The notes beneath the pieces are model-generated. The model was not told where the DNA came from. It searched no databases and worked only from the letters and a program-made list of their open reading frames with translations. A stretch of DNA of 64,000 bases from CAXPZW01 sp049594615 (GTDB lineage Bacteria > Bacteroidota > Bacteroidia > Flavobacteriales_D > Sanyastnellaceae), in contig JBMYJR010000006.1 in the NCBI GenBank assembly GCA_049594615.1, forward strand, positions 1 through 64,000, in the 5' to 3' direction. Both the position numbers and the translations under genes were made by a program. The number at the start of each line of letters is the position of its first letter. The stretch's first letter is position 1. Below are positions 17,148-26,779 of the stretch, one piece after another.

Positions 17148-17561
17148 AGGATGGTTCTTGGTGCCTTACAAGGTAGCAAAGCCACCCAGCACATCTACAG
17201 CAGGCGCTTGAAAAACTGCCGCAAAGCTGGGACCCCATCCGGGGTGTCAATCCAATTCCGTCGCCCAAAACAACCCCAAAATCTCGGTGTCCTGACCGTC
17301 CAACGTAAAGCGTGCGTCTGCAGTCCCGGCCACCGCGTGGGTAACGGTTAAGGAGGCGCCTTTGGGGCCGTGTATGTGCCGGTATTTATGGGCTAAGGAA
17401 ATCTTTTTTAGGTGTTTTTTTGGCAGCCTACACAGGCCAATGAAAGGTCCTGCAAGGCCACAGCAAATCGTTGCATGGCGTCGATTTGAGGCAAGGGTGT
17501 TTGCACACACCCACCCCAAGAACTACCGTTGAGTAGTGGCCACTGCAGCTGAGTGGCTGAC
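17148..17561. other. 414-bp non-coding gap upstream of the type-B cargo gene and downstream of groL
   Basis: No convincing gene was recognised. The half near 17147 should hold the promoter of the minus-strand cargo gene; a weak CAAGGTA (minus TACCTTG) lies at 17169-17175. A 90-codon minus frame (17247-17519) ends in a protein-like stretch but has no good start or promoter. No tRNA fold was seen. Confidence 0.4.
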
Positions 17562-17598
17562 AAAAAAGAACGGCCGCCCCCAGTGGGAACGGCCGTTC
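17562..17598 (-). terminator. Rho-independent terminator of groS-groL
   Basis: On the minus strand GAACGGCCG pairs with CGGCCGTTC around a loop of about 12 bases, followed by TTTTTTG. It begins 24 bp after the groL stop codon. Confidence 0.85.
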
Positions 17599-17621
17599 AT
17601 TATGTGGACGGAATCCAGTGC

Positions 17622-19259
17622 TTACATCATGCCGCCCATGCCACCTGGCATACCAGCAGGCATGGCGGGAGCACCTTCCTCTTCCGGGATGTCGGAAATG
17701 ACACACTCAGTGGTGAGCAGCATTCCCGCAATGGAAGCGGCGTTCTCCAGCGCTACGCGAGACACTTTTGTGGGGTCGATCACACCTGCAACGAGCAGGT
17801 CTTCGAACACCTCGGTGCGAGCGTTGTAGCCGAAGTTGCCTTCGCCTTCTTTGATTTTCTGTACAATGATTGCGCCTTCGCCGCCGGCGTTGGCTACAAT
17901 CTGACGGAGCGGCTCTTCGATGGCACGCTTCACGATGCTGACACCGGTGGCCTCATCGTGGTTGTCGGTGTCCACCTGGTCGAGTACAGACGCAGCGCGG
18001 ATGTATGCCACACCCCCACCTGGGATGATGCCTTCTTCCACCGCCGCACGGGTAGCGTGCAGCGCGTCATCGACGCGGTCTTTCTTCTCCTTCATCTCTA
18101 CTTCGGTGGCAGCACCTACGTAGATCACGGCTACACCGCCAGCCAACTTGGCCAGACGCTCTTGGAGCTTCTCGCGGTCGTAGTCCGAGGTGGTGTTTTC
18201 GATTTGCGCGCGGATTTGCTCTACACGTGCCTTGATGTCGACCGCCTCACCTGAACCGTTTACCACGGTGGTGTTGTCTTTGTCGATCACCACTTTCTCG
18301 GCAGAACCGAGGTCTTGGAGGGTGGCACCTTCGAGCTTCATGCCGGTCTCTTCTGAGATCACACGGCCACCGGTGAGGATGGCGATGTCTTGCAGCATCG
18401 CCTTACGGCGGTCACCAAAACCAGGAGCTTTTACAGCAGCCACTTTCAGCGAGCCGCGGATTTTGTTTACCACCAGGGTAGCCAGTGCTTCGCCATCGAC
18501 ATCTTCAGCGATGATGAGCAGGGGCTTGCCGGTTTGCGCAGTTTGCTCGAGTACTGGAAGCAGGTCCTTCATGTTCGAGATCTTCTTGTCGTAGATCAGG
18601 ATGAAAGGTGCTTCGAGTTCGGCCTCCATTTTCTCGGTATTGGTCACAAAGTAAGGAGACAGGTAACCGCGGTCGAACTGCATCCCTTCTACGGTCTTGA
18701 GCTCGTCCTCGGTGCCTTTGGCTTCCTCAACGGTGATGACACCTTCCTTGCCGGCCTTTTTCATGGCCTCGGCAATCAGCTGCCCGATTTTTACGTCGTT
18801 GTTGGCTGAGATGGTACCTACCTGCTCAATCTTGCTGTAGTCGTCGCCGACTTCAGACGAATGGTTGCTAAGGCTGGCTACAACGGCCTTTACAGCCTTA
18901 TCGATGCCGCGCTTGAGGTCCATAGGGTTAGCACCCGAAGCAACGTTCTTGAGGCCTTCAGCTACGATGGCTTGTGCGAGTACGGTGGCGGTAGTGGTGC
19001 CGTCACCGGCGATGTCGGCGGTCTTGGAAGCCACCTCTTTCACCATTTGGGCGCCCATGTTGGCCACGGGGTCTTTCAGCTCGATTTCTTTCGCAACCGA
19101 AACGCCGTCTTTGGTGATGCCTGGGGCACCGAATTTTTTATCGATCACCACATTGCGGCCCTTGGGACCGAGGGTGACTTTTACTGCGTTGGCGAGCGCA
19201 TCTACGCCTTCTTTGAGCTGGGCGCGTGCGTCAATATCAAAGGTGATATCCTTAGCCAT
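17622..19259 (-). CDS. groL: Chaperonin GroEL (60 kDa)
   Basis: 545 residues, full family length. Classic N-terminus MAKDITFDIDARAQLKEGVD, nucleotide-binding GDGTTTATVLAQ, the conserved VTLGPKGRNVV, and a C-terminal Gly/Met tail (MPGGMGGMM). It forms the double-ring ATP-driven folding chamber with GroES in the cytoplasm. It lies 45 bp downstream of groS as the second gene of the operon and is followed by a strong terminator. Confidence 0.99.
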   Translation of the reverse strand: MAKDITFDIDARAQLKEGVDALANAVKVTLGPKGRNVVIDKKFGAPGITKDGVSVAKEIELKDPVANMGAQMVKEVASKTADIAGDGTTTATVLAQAIVAEGLKNVASGANPMDLKRGIDKAVKAVVASLSNHSSEVGDDYSKIEQVGTISANNDVKIGQLIAEAMKKAGKEGVITVEEAKGTEDELKTVEGMQFDRGYLSPYFVTNTEKMEAELEAPFILIYDKKISNMKDLLPVLEQTAQTGKPLLIIAEDVDGEALATLVVNKIRGSLKVAAVKAPGFGDRRKAMLQDIAILTGGRVISEETGMKLEGATLQDLGSAEKVVIDKDNTTVVNGSGEAVDIKARVEQIRAQIENTTSDYDREKLQERLAKLAGGVAVIYVGAATEVEMKEKKDRVDDALHATRAAVEEGIIPGGGVAYIRAASVLDQVDTDNHDEATGVSIVKRAIEEPLRQIVANAGGEGAIIVQKIKEGEGNFGYNARTEVFEDLLVAGVIDPTKVSRVALENAASIAGMLLTTECVISDIPEEEGAPAMPAGMPGGMGGMM

Positions 19260-19304
19260 GACTTGTCAATTTGGATGTTGAGGTCTGAATGATTGGAATG
19301 TGAA

Positions 19305-19580
19305 TTACACGATAGCGAAGATGTCGCTCTCGCGCATGATCAGGTAGTCGTTGCCTTCTACGTTGATCTCGGTGCCGGCGTACTTGCCGTAAAGGACGGT
19401 GTCACCTGCCTTCACGGTGAGAGGTTCGTCTTTCTTGCCGTCACCTACGGCAACTACAGTTCCGCGCTGAGGCTTTTCCTTGGCGGTGTCTGGAATGATG
19501 ATGCCACTTGCGGTGGTCTCTTCTGCCGCTGCGGGTTCTACCAGCACGCGGTCGGCGAGGGGCTTGACGTTTACAGCCAT
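19305..19580 (-). CDS. groS: Co-chaperonin GroES (10 kDa)
   Basis: 91 residues: KPLADRVLVEP at the N-terminus, mobile-loop region EETTASGIIIPDTAKEKPQRG, then GTVVAVGDG and the domed roof YGKYAGTEI. The ATG at 19580 gives the standard N-terminus MAVNVKPLADRV; an in-frame ATG ten codons upstream would add an atypical extension. It caps GroEL. An inverted repeat lies upstream (19634-19670) and may be the heat-shock control site. Confidence 0.98.
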   Translation of the reverse strand: MAVNVKPLADRVLVEPAAAEETTASGIIIPDTAKEKPQRGTVVAVGDGKKDEPLTVKAGDTVLYGKYAGTEINVEGNDYLIMRESDIFAIV

Positions 19581-19633
19581 GATGGGTTGAATTTTCTGGT
19601 TATTGATCAAATTGTTGATCGCATCTCGCCACT

Positions 19634-19670
19634 GTCAGATTTTGTGCCAATCGGAAATGGCCTGACAGAG
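19634..19670 (-). promoter_or_regulatory. Inverted repeat CTGTCAG ... CTGACAG upstream of groS
   Basis: Perfect 7-base inverted arms about 23 bases apart, 54-90 bp before the groS start. The interval reads TTGGCACAAAATCTGACAG on the minus strand. The -24-like TGGCAC is present but the matching -12 GC is not, so a sigma-54 promoter is not supported. It is a candidate heat-shock operator or promoter element. Confidence 0.4.
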
Positions 19671-19690
19671 TCGGACAATACTGCCGTTCG

Positions 19691-19731
19691 GGCAAAAAAA
19701 ATGTCAGCATGTGGTGACATACTGACATTTG
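19691..19731 (-). terminator. Rho-independent terminator after secG
   Basis: On the minus strand AAATGTCAG pairs with CTGACATTT; inside it ATGT pairs with ACAT around CACC; a run of T follows. It separates the miaB-to-secG operon from groS-groL. Confidence 0.85.
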
Positions 19732-19752
19732 AGATGCGTTGTGAGGAGCGAC

Positions 19753-20061
19753 TTATTCGTCGTCGTCGCCGTCGAGGTTGAGGTCATCGCCGCCCGGGAG
19801 CTCGATGTCGTCGTCCATGCGGTCAATGGTTGGATTGCCGGTATCGTAGAAACGGGCAGATACTACGCACAGCACAAACAGTGCAATGCCCAAGTACCAC
19901 GTTGCTTTCTCCAAAAAGTCAGTGGTGCGCTGTACACCGCTACCGGCGCCTGCCGACTGGAAACCAGCAGCCAAGCCGCCGCCTTTGGGGTTCTGAACCA
20001 GGATTACGAGTGCCAAAAGCACACAAATCACCACAATCAATACAATCAAAAAGGGACCCAT
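19753..20061 (-). CDS. secG: Preprotein translocase subunit SecG
   Basis: 102 residues: N-terminal hydrophobic helix (MGPFLIVLIVVICVLLALVI), the conserved VLVQNPKGGGLAAGF-type loop, and a second helix (WYLGIALFVLCVVSA). It is the small SecYEG channel subunit in the inner membrane. The C-terminal ~25 residues are strikingly acidic (DDDIELPGGDDLNLDGDDDE), an extension beyond the core fold. It lies 19 bp downstream of the TPR-like gene and is the last gene of the miaB operon. Confidence 0.92.
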   Translation of the reverse strand: MGPFLIVLIVVICVLLALVILVQNPKGGGLAAGFQSAGAGSGVQRTTDFLEKATWYLGIALFVLCVVSARFYDTGNPTIDRMDDDIELPGGDDLNLDGDDDE

Positions 20062-20080
20062 GTCCTTGAAATTCAGTTAG

Positions 20081-21070
20081 TTACTTCTTCTTCTCCAGCT
20101 TTTTGAGCTGGTTGGCAAAATAAACACTTTTTTCTGGGTATTTCAAGGCCAGCATTTCATACGCTTTGCGGGCCTTTCCGAGCTTGCCTTGTTTGGCGTA
20201 GATGCGCGCCATGGTCTCGGTCACCAGCGACTCGTCTTCCACGATGGATTCGCGGGCAATGTCGCCAGGATCAAACTCGGCCACACGCCCTGGGGTGATC
20301 TGCGGGTCCTTGGCAATGAAGGCGTCGATCAAGTCTTGCTGCTTGCGACGGGTGCCATGTTCGTTTGGAGCTTCGGGCGCAGCATCGGCAGCCTCTGGCG
20401 CCGCGGCCTCTGCGGTAGTTCCCGTGCCCACTTCCACCCCAAGTTCAGAACTGCGCTTGAGCAGCCACTGGGCAAACGGACTCAGGTCTTCTGCAGGTGC
20501 TTCAGCAACAGGTGCTTGTTCAGGATCGGCAGCGGGCACTTCTTCCGCCGCGAGCGTCTCGCCCACCTCTTGCTCAATCACCCGACTTACACCGGCCGCA
20601 AGGATATCGGTCTCCAACGCATCCAACGAACGCTTCTCCAGCACCGCTTCGGCCATCTCCTCCTGGCCTGCCTCCGCTTCGGGCACGGCATCAACCACTG
20701 GCTCGGGCTCGGGCGCATCCTCAAGGTCAGGCTCAGCGGCGCCAGCCTTCCCAACCTCATCCTCAACCCCACCTGCAAACGGCCCTTGCACTAAATCGTC
20801 TTCCCTGTCAGGCACCTCCACCTTTCCTTCAGCCAATTCTTTGGCCACCACCAAATCAAACAGCACCGTGCGAGAGCCGGCGTGCACAGCTGCCATATGC
20901 AGCTGGTCGTCGTACCCCAAATCGCCGGTGTTGTGCATGGCCTTGGCCAGCAGGATGTGCCCCGCGCCAAACCACGGGTAGGCCTCAGCCAGGGCGCGCA
21001 ACGCGGTCACCTGCTCGAAGCCGAGTTGGTCGGGGGATTGGAGTGCGGTATGGAAGTCAGATGCGGTCAC
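20081..21070 (-). CDS. Hypothetical protein with acidic Ala/Pro/Glu-rich middle and TPR-like C-terminus
   Basis: 329 residues, no signal peptide or membrane helix. The N-terminal ~100 residues are helical (QVTALRALAEAYPWFGAGHILLAKAM resembles a TPR unit). Residues ~100-250 are low-complexity A/E/P-rich and probably disordered. The last ~70 residues look like another TPR helix pair (TETMARIYAKQGKLGKARKAYEMLALKYPEKS). It overlaps lptE by 4 bp and is followed by secG, so it is translated in the same operon. The context of LPS assembly and protein export suggests an envelope-related scaffold, but this is inference. Confidence 0.75.
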   Translation of the reverse strand: MTASDFHTALQSPDQLGFEQVTALRALAEAYPWFGAGHILLAKAMHNTGDLGYDDQLHMAAVHAGSRTVLFDLVVAKELAEGKVEVPDREDDLVQGPFAGGVEDEVGKAGAAEPDLEDAPEPEPVVDAVPEAEAGQEEMAEAVLEKRSLDALETDILAAGVSRVIEQEVGETLAAEEVPAADPEQAPVAEAPAEDLSPFAQWLLKRSSELGVEVGTGTTAEAAAPEAADAAPEAPNEHGTRRKQQDLIDAFIAKDPQITPGRVAEFDPGDIARESIVEDESLVTETMARIYAKQGKLGKARKAYEMLALKYPEKSVYFANQLKKLEKKK

Positions 21071-21584
21071 CAGTTGCCCAGGCTTGCGTTGAAGACCGAC
21101 TGGGTGAGCTTGTCCAGCAATTCATCCCAAAGGGTGGTCTCCACGGTCGCAAAGTCCAAATTGGCATCGAAATCCACAAATTCACTGAAGGTGCGGTTGT
21201 CGAAGCTCTTCTCGGGTTCCTTGTCATTGACGTAGGAAATCCGGAGCGTTACCGTGAGGCGGTTGAGGGCGGCCGTCTCGTCGCTTTGATTGCTGACGGG
21301 ACGCACTTCGTATGCGGTGATGAATCCCGAGTAGGTCAGGTCGGCGTTGTCGGCCACCACGTCCAAAGCGGAACGTTGGAGCACCAAGTCCTTCATGCCC
21401 TCAGTCAAGCGTTGGGCAAACGTCTCCGAAGCCAGTGGGGTTTGCGTGCGCAGGTAATCCACCGCAAAGGTCTCGGCGCCCGAATCATCGATACCGGTGA
21501 ACGAATAAATGCCACAGCCCGAAAGGACCACCAACATGACCAAAGATGCAAAACGAGTTGCCATCGGGATTCTAACGCTGCGCA

Positions 21585-21588
<4 letters not shown>
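21067..21588 (-). CDS. lptE: LptE family LPS-assembly lipoprotein
   Basis: 173 residues. The signal peptide carries a lipobox LSGC with Cys25, followed by GIYSFTG, which is typical of Bacteroidota LptE (the mature protein begins CGIYSF). The rest is a mixed alpha/beta domain with ESFDNRTFSEF-like and LDKLTQSVFN helices. LptE plugs the LptD barrel that inserts lipopolysaccharide in the outer membrane. The start at 21588 overlaps the upstream activator gene by 4 bp (translational coupling). An alternative ATG eight codons further in would also keep the lipobox. Confidence 0.85.
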
Positions 21589-22838
<1,250 letters not shown>

Positions 22839-22847
22839 GCGCAGGTG

Positions 22848-24281
22848 TTAGGCGTTTGCCGGCACCACTTCACCCAACAAGGTCACGGCGGTGTTGCCGG
22901 TAATGTTTACGTCGACGTATTGTCCAGGAGCATAGTCGCCCTTAGGGAAGACGACTACGGTATTCTGAGTGTTACGTCCTTTAAGCTCATCGTCGGATTT
23001 TTTACTGACCCCTTCGATCAACACGCGCTGGGTGCCGTGGGCCAAAGCCGCAGTGCGCTCGGCGCTGCATTCCTTTTGGAGCTCGATGATTTCGGTGAGG
23101 CGACGGCCTTTGACCTCTTCGGGCACGTCGTCCTCAAACTTGCGCTCGGCCAAGGTACGTGGGCGCTCACTGTACTTGAACATGTAAGCCATGTCATAGC
23201 GCACCTCTGCCATGAGCGAGAGGGTGTCCTGGTGCTGCTCCTCGGTCTCGCCGCAGAAGCCAGCAATGATGTCAGTGGAGATGGCGCAATCGGGAATGAT
23301 GCGGCGGATGGCCGCAATGCGTTCCAGGTACCATTCGCGGGTGTAGCCGCGGTTCATGCGCTTGAGCACATCGTTGTTGCCGGATTGGACGGGCAGGTGA
23401 ATGTACTTGCAGATGTTCTCGTACTTGGCCATCACGTGCAAGACGTCGTCGGTCATGTCTTTGGGGTGCGAGGTGGAGAAGCGGATGCGCAAATCGGGGT
23501 GAACCTCGGCCACCATGGCCATGAGTTGGGCGAAGTTGACCGTGGGCTTTTCAGGATCCTTCACCTCCCCTTTGCTGGTGATGTTCCACTTGTACGAATC
23601 CACGTTTTGCCCCAGCAAGGTCACCTCGCGGTAGCCGTGATCGAAGAGCTCCTGCGCCTCGGCCACGATGCTTTGTGGATCGCGACTACGCTCTCGGCCA
23701 CGAGTGAAGGGCACCACGCAGAACGAGCACATGTTGTCGCACCCGCGCATGATGGAAATAAAGGCAGTCACCCCGTTGGTGTTGAGGCGCAGTGGGCTAA
23801 TCTCTGCGTAGGTCTCCTCGCGGCTGAGCAGGACGTTGACTGCTTTTTGACCGGTGTCTACCTGATCAATCAGGTTGGGCAGATCACGGTATGCATCGGG
23901 GCCCACCACCAGGTCCACCAGTTTTTCTTGTTCGAGGAGCTTTTCACGCAGGCGCTCGGCCATGCAGCCCAACACGCCCACCACCAAGTGCGGACGGGAT
24001 TTCTTGAGCGCCTTGAAAAACTGCAGGCGCCCACGGACACGCTGCTCGGCGTTGTCGCGGATGGCGCAGGTGTTGATCAACACCACGTCTGCGGCTTCGG
24101 CATCGCGGGTGGTGGAGAAACCCACCTCTCCCAGGATGGAGGCCACAATTTCGGAATCCGAAAAATTCATCTGGCAACCGTAGCTCTCCAACAGGAGTTT
24201 GCGCCCGCCCTTTTCAGGGGCGTTGAGCATGGTGGCCTCGCCTTGGCGGCTTTCGTCAATGACTTTGTTTCCTTCGAACAT
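22848..24281 (-). CDS. miaB: tRNA-2-methylthio-N6-dimethylallyladenosine synthase MiaB
   Basis: 477 residues with the three MiaB domains: the N-terminal UPF0004 domain with Cys in YGCQMNFSDSE, NTCAIRDNAE and GVLGCMAERL; the radical-SAM cluster CDNMCSFC (CX3CX2C) around residue 180, followed by VPFTRGRERSR; and a C-terminal TRAM domain. It adds a methylthio group to isopentenyl-A37 of tRNA using two Fe-S clusters. A TACCTTTG -7 box lies 19 bases upstream. It is the first gene of the operon miaB-activator-lptE-TPR-secG. Confidence 0.97.
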   Translation of the reverse strand: MFEGNKVIDESRQGEATMLNAPEKGGRKLLLESYGCQMNFSDSEIVASILGEVGFSTTRDAEAADVVLINTCAIRDNAEQRVRGRLQFFKALKKSRPHLVVGVLGCMAERLREKLLEQEKLVDLVVGPDAYRDLPNLIDQVDTGQKAVNVLLSREETYAEISPLRLNTNGVTAFISIMRGCDNMCSFCVVPFTRGRERSRDPQSIVAEAQELFDHGYREVTLLGQNVDSYKWNITSKGEVKDPEKPTVNFAQLMAMVAEVHPDLRIRFSTSHPKDMTDDVLHVMAKYENICKYIHLPVQSGNNDVLKRMNRGYTREWYLERIAAIRRIIPDCAISTDIIAGFCGETEEQHQDTLSLMAEVRYDMAYMFKYSERPRTLAERKFEDDVPEEVKGRRLTEIIELQKECSAERTAALAHGTQRVLIEGVSKKSDDELKGRNTQNTVVVFPKGDYAPGQYVDVNITGNTAVTLLGEVVPANA

Positions 24282-24300
24282 AGGCTTGCTTAAGGGGGGG

Positions 24301-24308
24301 CAAAGGTA
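24301..24308 (-). promoter_or_regulatory. -7 box TACCTTTG for the miaB operon
   Basis: Exact TAnnTTTG match on the minus strand, 19 bases before the start codon at 24281. A perfect odd palindrome, TGACAA-C-TTGTCA, lies just upstream at 24317-24329. Confidence 0.55.
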
Positions 24309-24385
24309 GCGAAATATGACAACTTGTCAGTATTCGAACAGGGGGCTTTCACACATGTTCAGAAAGCAGTGGGGAGCAAAAAAGA

Positions 24386-24418
24386 TTTGGTCGGGAGAAA
24401 CTTTCGTGGCTTTCTTTG
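24386..24418 (+). promoter_or_regulatory. Promoter for topA: TTTG-N21-TTTCTTTG
   Basis: TTTG at 24386-24389 and TTTCTTTG at 24411-24418 are spaced as in Bacteroidota -33/-7 promoters; the first base of the -7 box deviates. The leader to the ATG at 24476 would be about 50 bases. Confidence 0.45.
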
Positions 24419-24475
24419 CCCCCAGAAGCCAAACTGGTCATATATAGGTATGGCTTCCTAACCGCAACCCAACCC

Positions 24476-26779
24476 ATGGCAAAAAACCTGGTTATTGTCG
24501 AGTCGCCTGCAAAGGCCAAAACCATCGAGGGCTACCTCGGAAAGGATTTCACTGTACGCAGTAGTTACGGCCACGTACGCGACTTGCCCAAAAGCGATCT
24601 GGCGATCGACATCGAAAACGACTTCGAACCTGTTTACGAAGTGTCCGCCGACAAAAAGAAACTCATTGCGGAACTCAAAAAACTTGCAAAGGCGGCAGAG
24701 ATCGTCTGGCTCGCAACCGATGAGGATCGCGAAGGAGAGGCCATTTCTTGGCACCTGCAGGAAGCCTTGGATTTGAAGGACGAGAAAATCAAGCGCATTG
24801 TGTTCTCAGAGATCACCAAGCCGGCCATCCTCCGCGCCATCGAGAACCCGCGCACGGTCAACACCAACTTGGTGAACGCCCAACAGGCCCGCCGTGTGCT
24901 GGACCGCCTGGTGGGTTTTGAACTTTCACCTGTGCTCTGGCGCAAGGTCAAGCCTTCGCTCAGTGCAGGACGCGTGCAGTCGGTTGCGGTGCGCATCTTG
25001 GTGGAGCGCGAGCGCGACATCCAAGGATTTGAGTCTACATCCTCCTACCGCGTAGTGGCCCTGTTTGACGTAGACGGCGCAGAGCTCAAGGCCGAGCTGC
25101 CCAAACGCTTTGCCACCGAACAGGAAGCCCGCAACTTTTTGCAAGACACCCTCGGCAGCACCTTCTCGATTGCCGATCTGAAAACCACTCCGGGCAAAAA
25201 GAGCCCTGCCGCTCCCTTCACCACCTCGACCCTCCAACAAGAGGCCAGCCGCAAGCTGAGTTTCTCGGTGGCCCAAACAATGTCGGTGGCGCAACGCCTG
25301 TACGAATCGGGAAAGATCACCTACATGCGTACCGATTCGGTGAACCTATCGGACTTGGCATTGGACGCCGCCGGGGAGGCCATACGCAACCAATACGGCG
25401 AGGACTACCACAAGCAGCGCAAGTACAGCTCCAAGAGCAAAGGCGCACAAGAGGCACACGAGGCCATCCGTCCCACCGACCTTTCGGTGACCAGTGTAGA
25501 CGGCGAGCGCAACGAAAAACGCTTGTACGACCTGATCTACAAGCGCACCATCGCCAGTCAAATGGCCGATGCACAGCTGGAGAAAACCACCGTAACCGTG
25601 GACATTTCCAACCGCGACGAATCGCTCACTGCACGCGGCGAGGTGATCACCTTTGAAGGCTTTTTGAAAGTCTACCTCGAAGGCACCGACGACGAGCAAG
25701 AGGAAACCAAAGGCATGCTCCCCCCCCTCAACGTGGGACAAACCTTGAAACTGGGCGAACTCTCGGCCACCCAGCGCTTCAGCCACCACCCGCCCCGCTA
25801 CACCGAGGCGAGCCTGGTGAAGAAGCTCGAGGAACTCGGCATCGGCCGTCCGTCGACCTACGCACCAACCATCTCCACCATTCAAAAGCGTGGCTATGTG
25901 GTCAAAGAAAGCCGTGACGGACACAAGCGCGAATACACCCAATTCAAGAGCGACGGCACCCAAGTGACCGAAGCGGTACTCACCGAAATAACCGGCGCCG
26001 AAAAGGCCAAGCTCTTCCCCACCGACATCGGCATGGTGGTGAACGATTTTTTGGTGGAGTACTTCTCGGGCATCATGGAATACAACTTCACCGCTGACGT
26101 GGAGCAGGAATTCGATGAGATCGCCTCGGGCACCAAGAGTTGGAAAGAAATGCTGCGCAAATTCTACTCACCCTTCCACCACACCGTGGAAGAGGCGCTG
26201 GAGAAATCACAGCGCGCTACTGGCGAGCGCCAACTGGGCGAACACCCCGAAAGCGGCAAGCCCATCATTGCGCGCATCGGTCGCTTTGGCCCCATGATTC
26301 AAATTGGCGCGCCGGACGACGAGGAGAAGCAATTTGCCTCATTGCGCGACGGCCAATCCATCACTACCATCTCTCTCGAGGAAGCCCTTGATCTGTTCAA
26401 GCTGCCCCGCCAGTTAGGCGAGTATGAAGGTGAAAAGGTGAGCGCTGCCATCGGCCGCTACGGCCCCTACGTGCGTTGGAACAAAACCTTTGTTTCCCTG
26501 GACGAGGAGGCCGGCGACGATCCCTACACAGTTGAGATCGACCGCGCTGTGGAACTCATCAAAGCGAAGATCGAAGCCGACAAAAAGGCCATCATCAAGA
26601 CCTTTGCCGAGGACGACACCATCCGTGTGCTGAACGGCCGCTACGGCCCCTACATCAAGGCCGGCCGCGACAACGTGAAGATCCCCAAGGACACCGAGCC
26701 TGAATCGCTCACTTTTGAGCAAATAACCGAACTGGTGGAAGCACACCGTGCCAAGCCCAAACGCGGTCGCAAGCGCTGA
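24476..26779 (+). CDS. topA: DNA topoisomerase I
   Basis: 767 residues. It opens with the TOPRIM motif of type IA enzymes (KNLVIVESPAKAKTIEGYLG), then the acidic TDEDREGEAISWHL; the catalytic Tyr283 is in YMRTDSVNLS. The C-terminus has glycine/aromatic repeats (IGRFGPMIQIG; IGRYGPYVRW; NGRYGPYIKAG) and no cysteine zinc fingers. The enzyme relaxes negative supercoils. The ATG at 24476 gives the canonical N-terminus; an upstream ATG would add 20 atypical residues. The stop shares one base (TGATG) with the next gene's start. Confidence 0.97.
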   Translation: MAKNLVIVESPAKAKTIEGYLGKDFTVRSSYGHVRDLPKSDLAIDIENDFEPVYEVSADKKKLIAELKKLAKAAEIVWLATDEDREGEAISWHLQEALDLKDEKIKRIVFSEITKPAILRAIENPRTVNTNLVNAQQARRVLDRLVGFELSPVLWRKVKPSLSAGRVQSVAVRILVERERDIQGFESTSSYRVVALFDVDGAELKAELPKRFATEQEARNFLQDTLGSTFSIADLKTTPGKKSPAAPFTTSTLQQEASRKLSFSVAQTMSVAQRLYESGKITYMRTDSVNLSDLALDAAGEAIRNQYGEDYHKQRKYSSKSKGAQEAHEAIRPTDLSVTSVDGERNEKRLYDLIYKRTIASQMADAQLEKTTVTVDISNRDESLTARGEVITFEGFLKVYLEGTDDEQEETKGMLPPLNVGQTLKLGELSATQRFSHHPPRYTEASLVKKLEELGIGRPSTYAPTISTIQKRGYVVKESRDGHKREYTQFKSDGTQVTEAVLTEITGAEKAKLFPTDIGMVVNDFLVEYFSGIMEYNFTADVEQEFDEIASGTKSWKEMLRKFYSPFHHTVEEALEKSQRATGERQLGEHPESGKPIIARIGRFGPMIQIGAPDDEEKQFASLRDGQSITTISLEEALDLFKLPRQLGEYEGEKVSAAIGRYGPYVRWNKTFVSLDEEAGDDPYTVEIDRAVELIKAKIEADKKAIIKTFAEDDTIRVLNGRYGPYIKAGRDNVKIPKDTEPESLTFEQITELVEAHRAKPKRGRKR

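Noticed and set aside
17247..17519. A 90-codon minus-strand frame upstream of the type-B cargo gene
   Set aside because: Its tail looks protein-like, but there is no plausible start codon or promoter; kept only as a possible remnant.
19634..19670. A sigma-54 promoter upstream of groS
   Set aside because: A TGGCAC -24-like element is present, but the -12 GC at the required spacing is replaced by GA.
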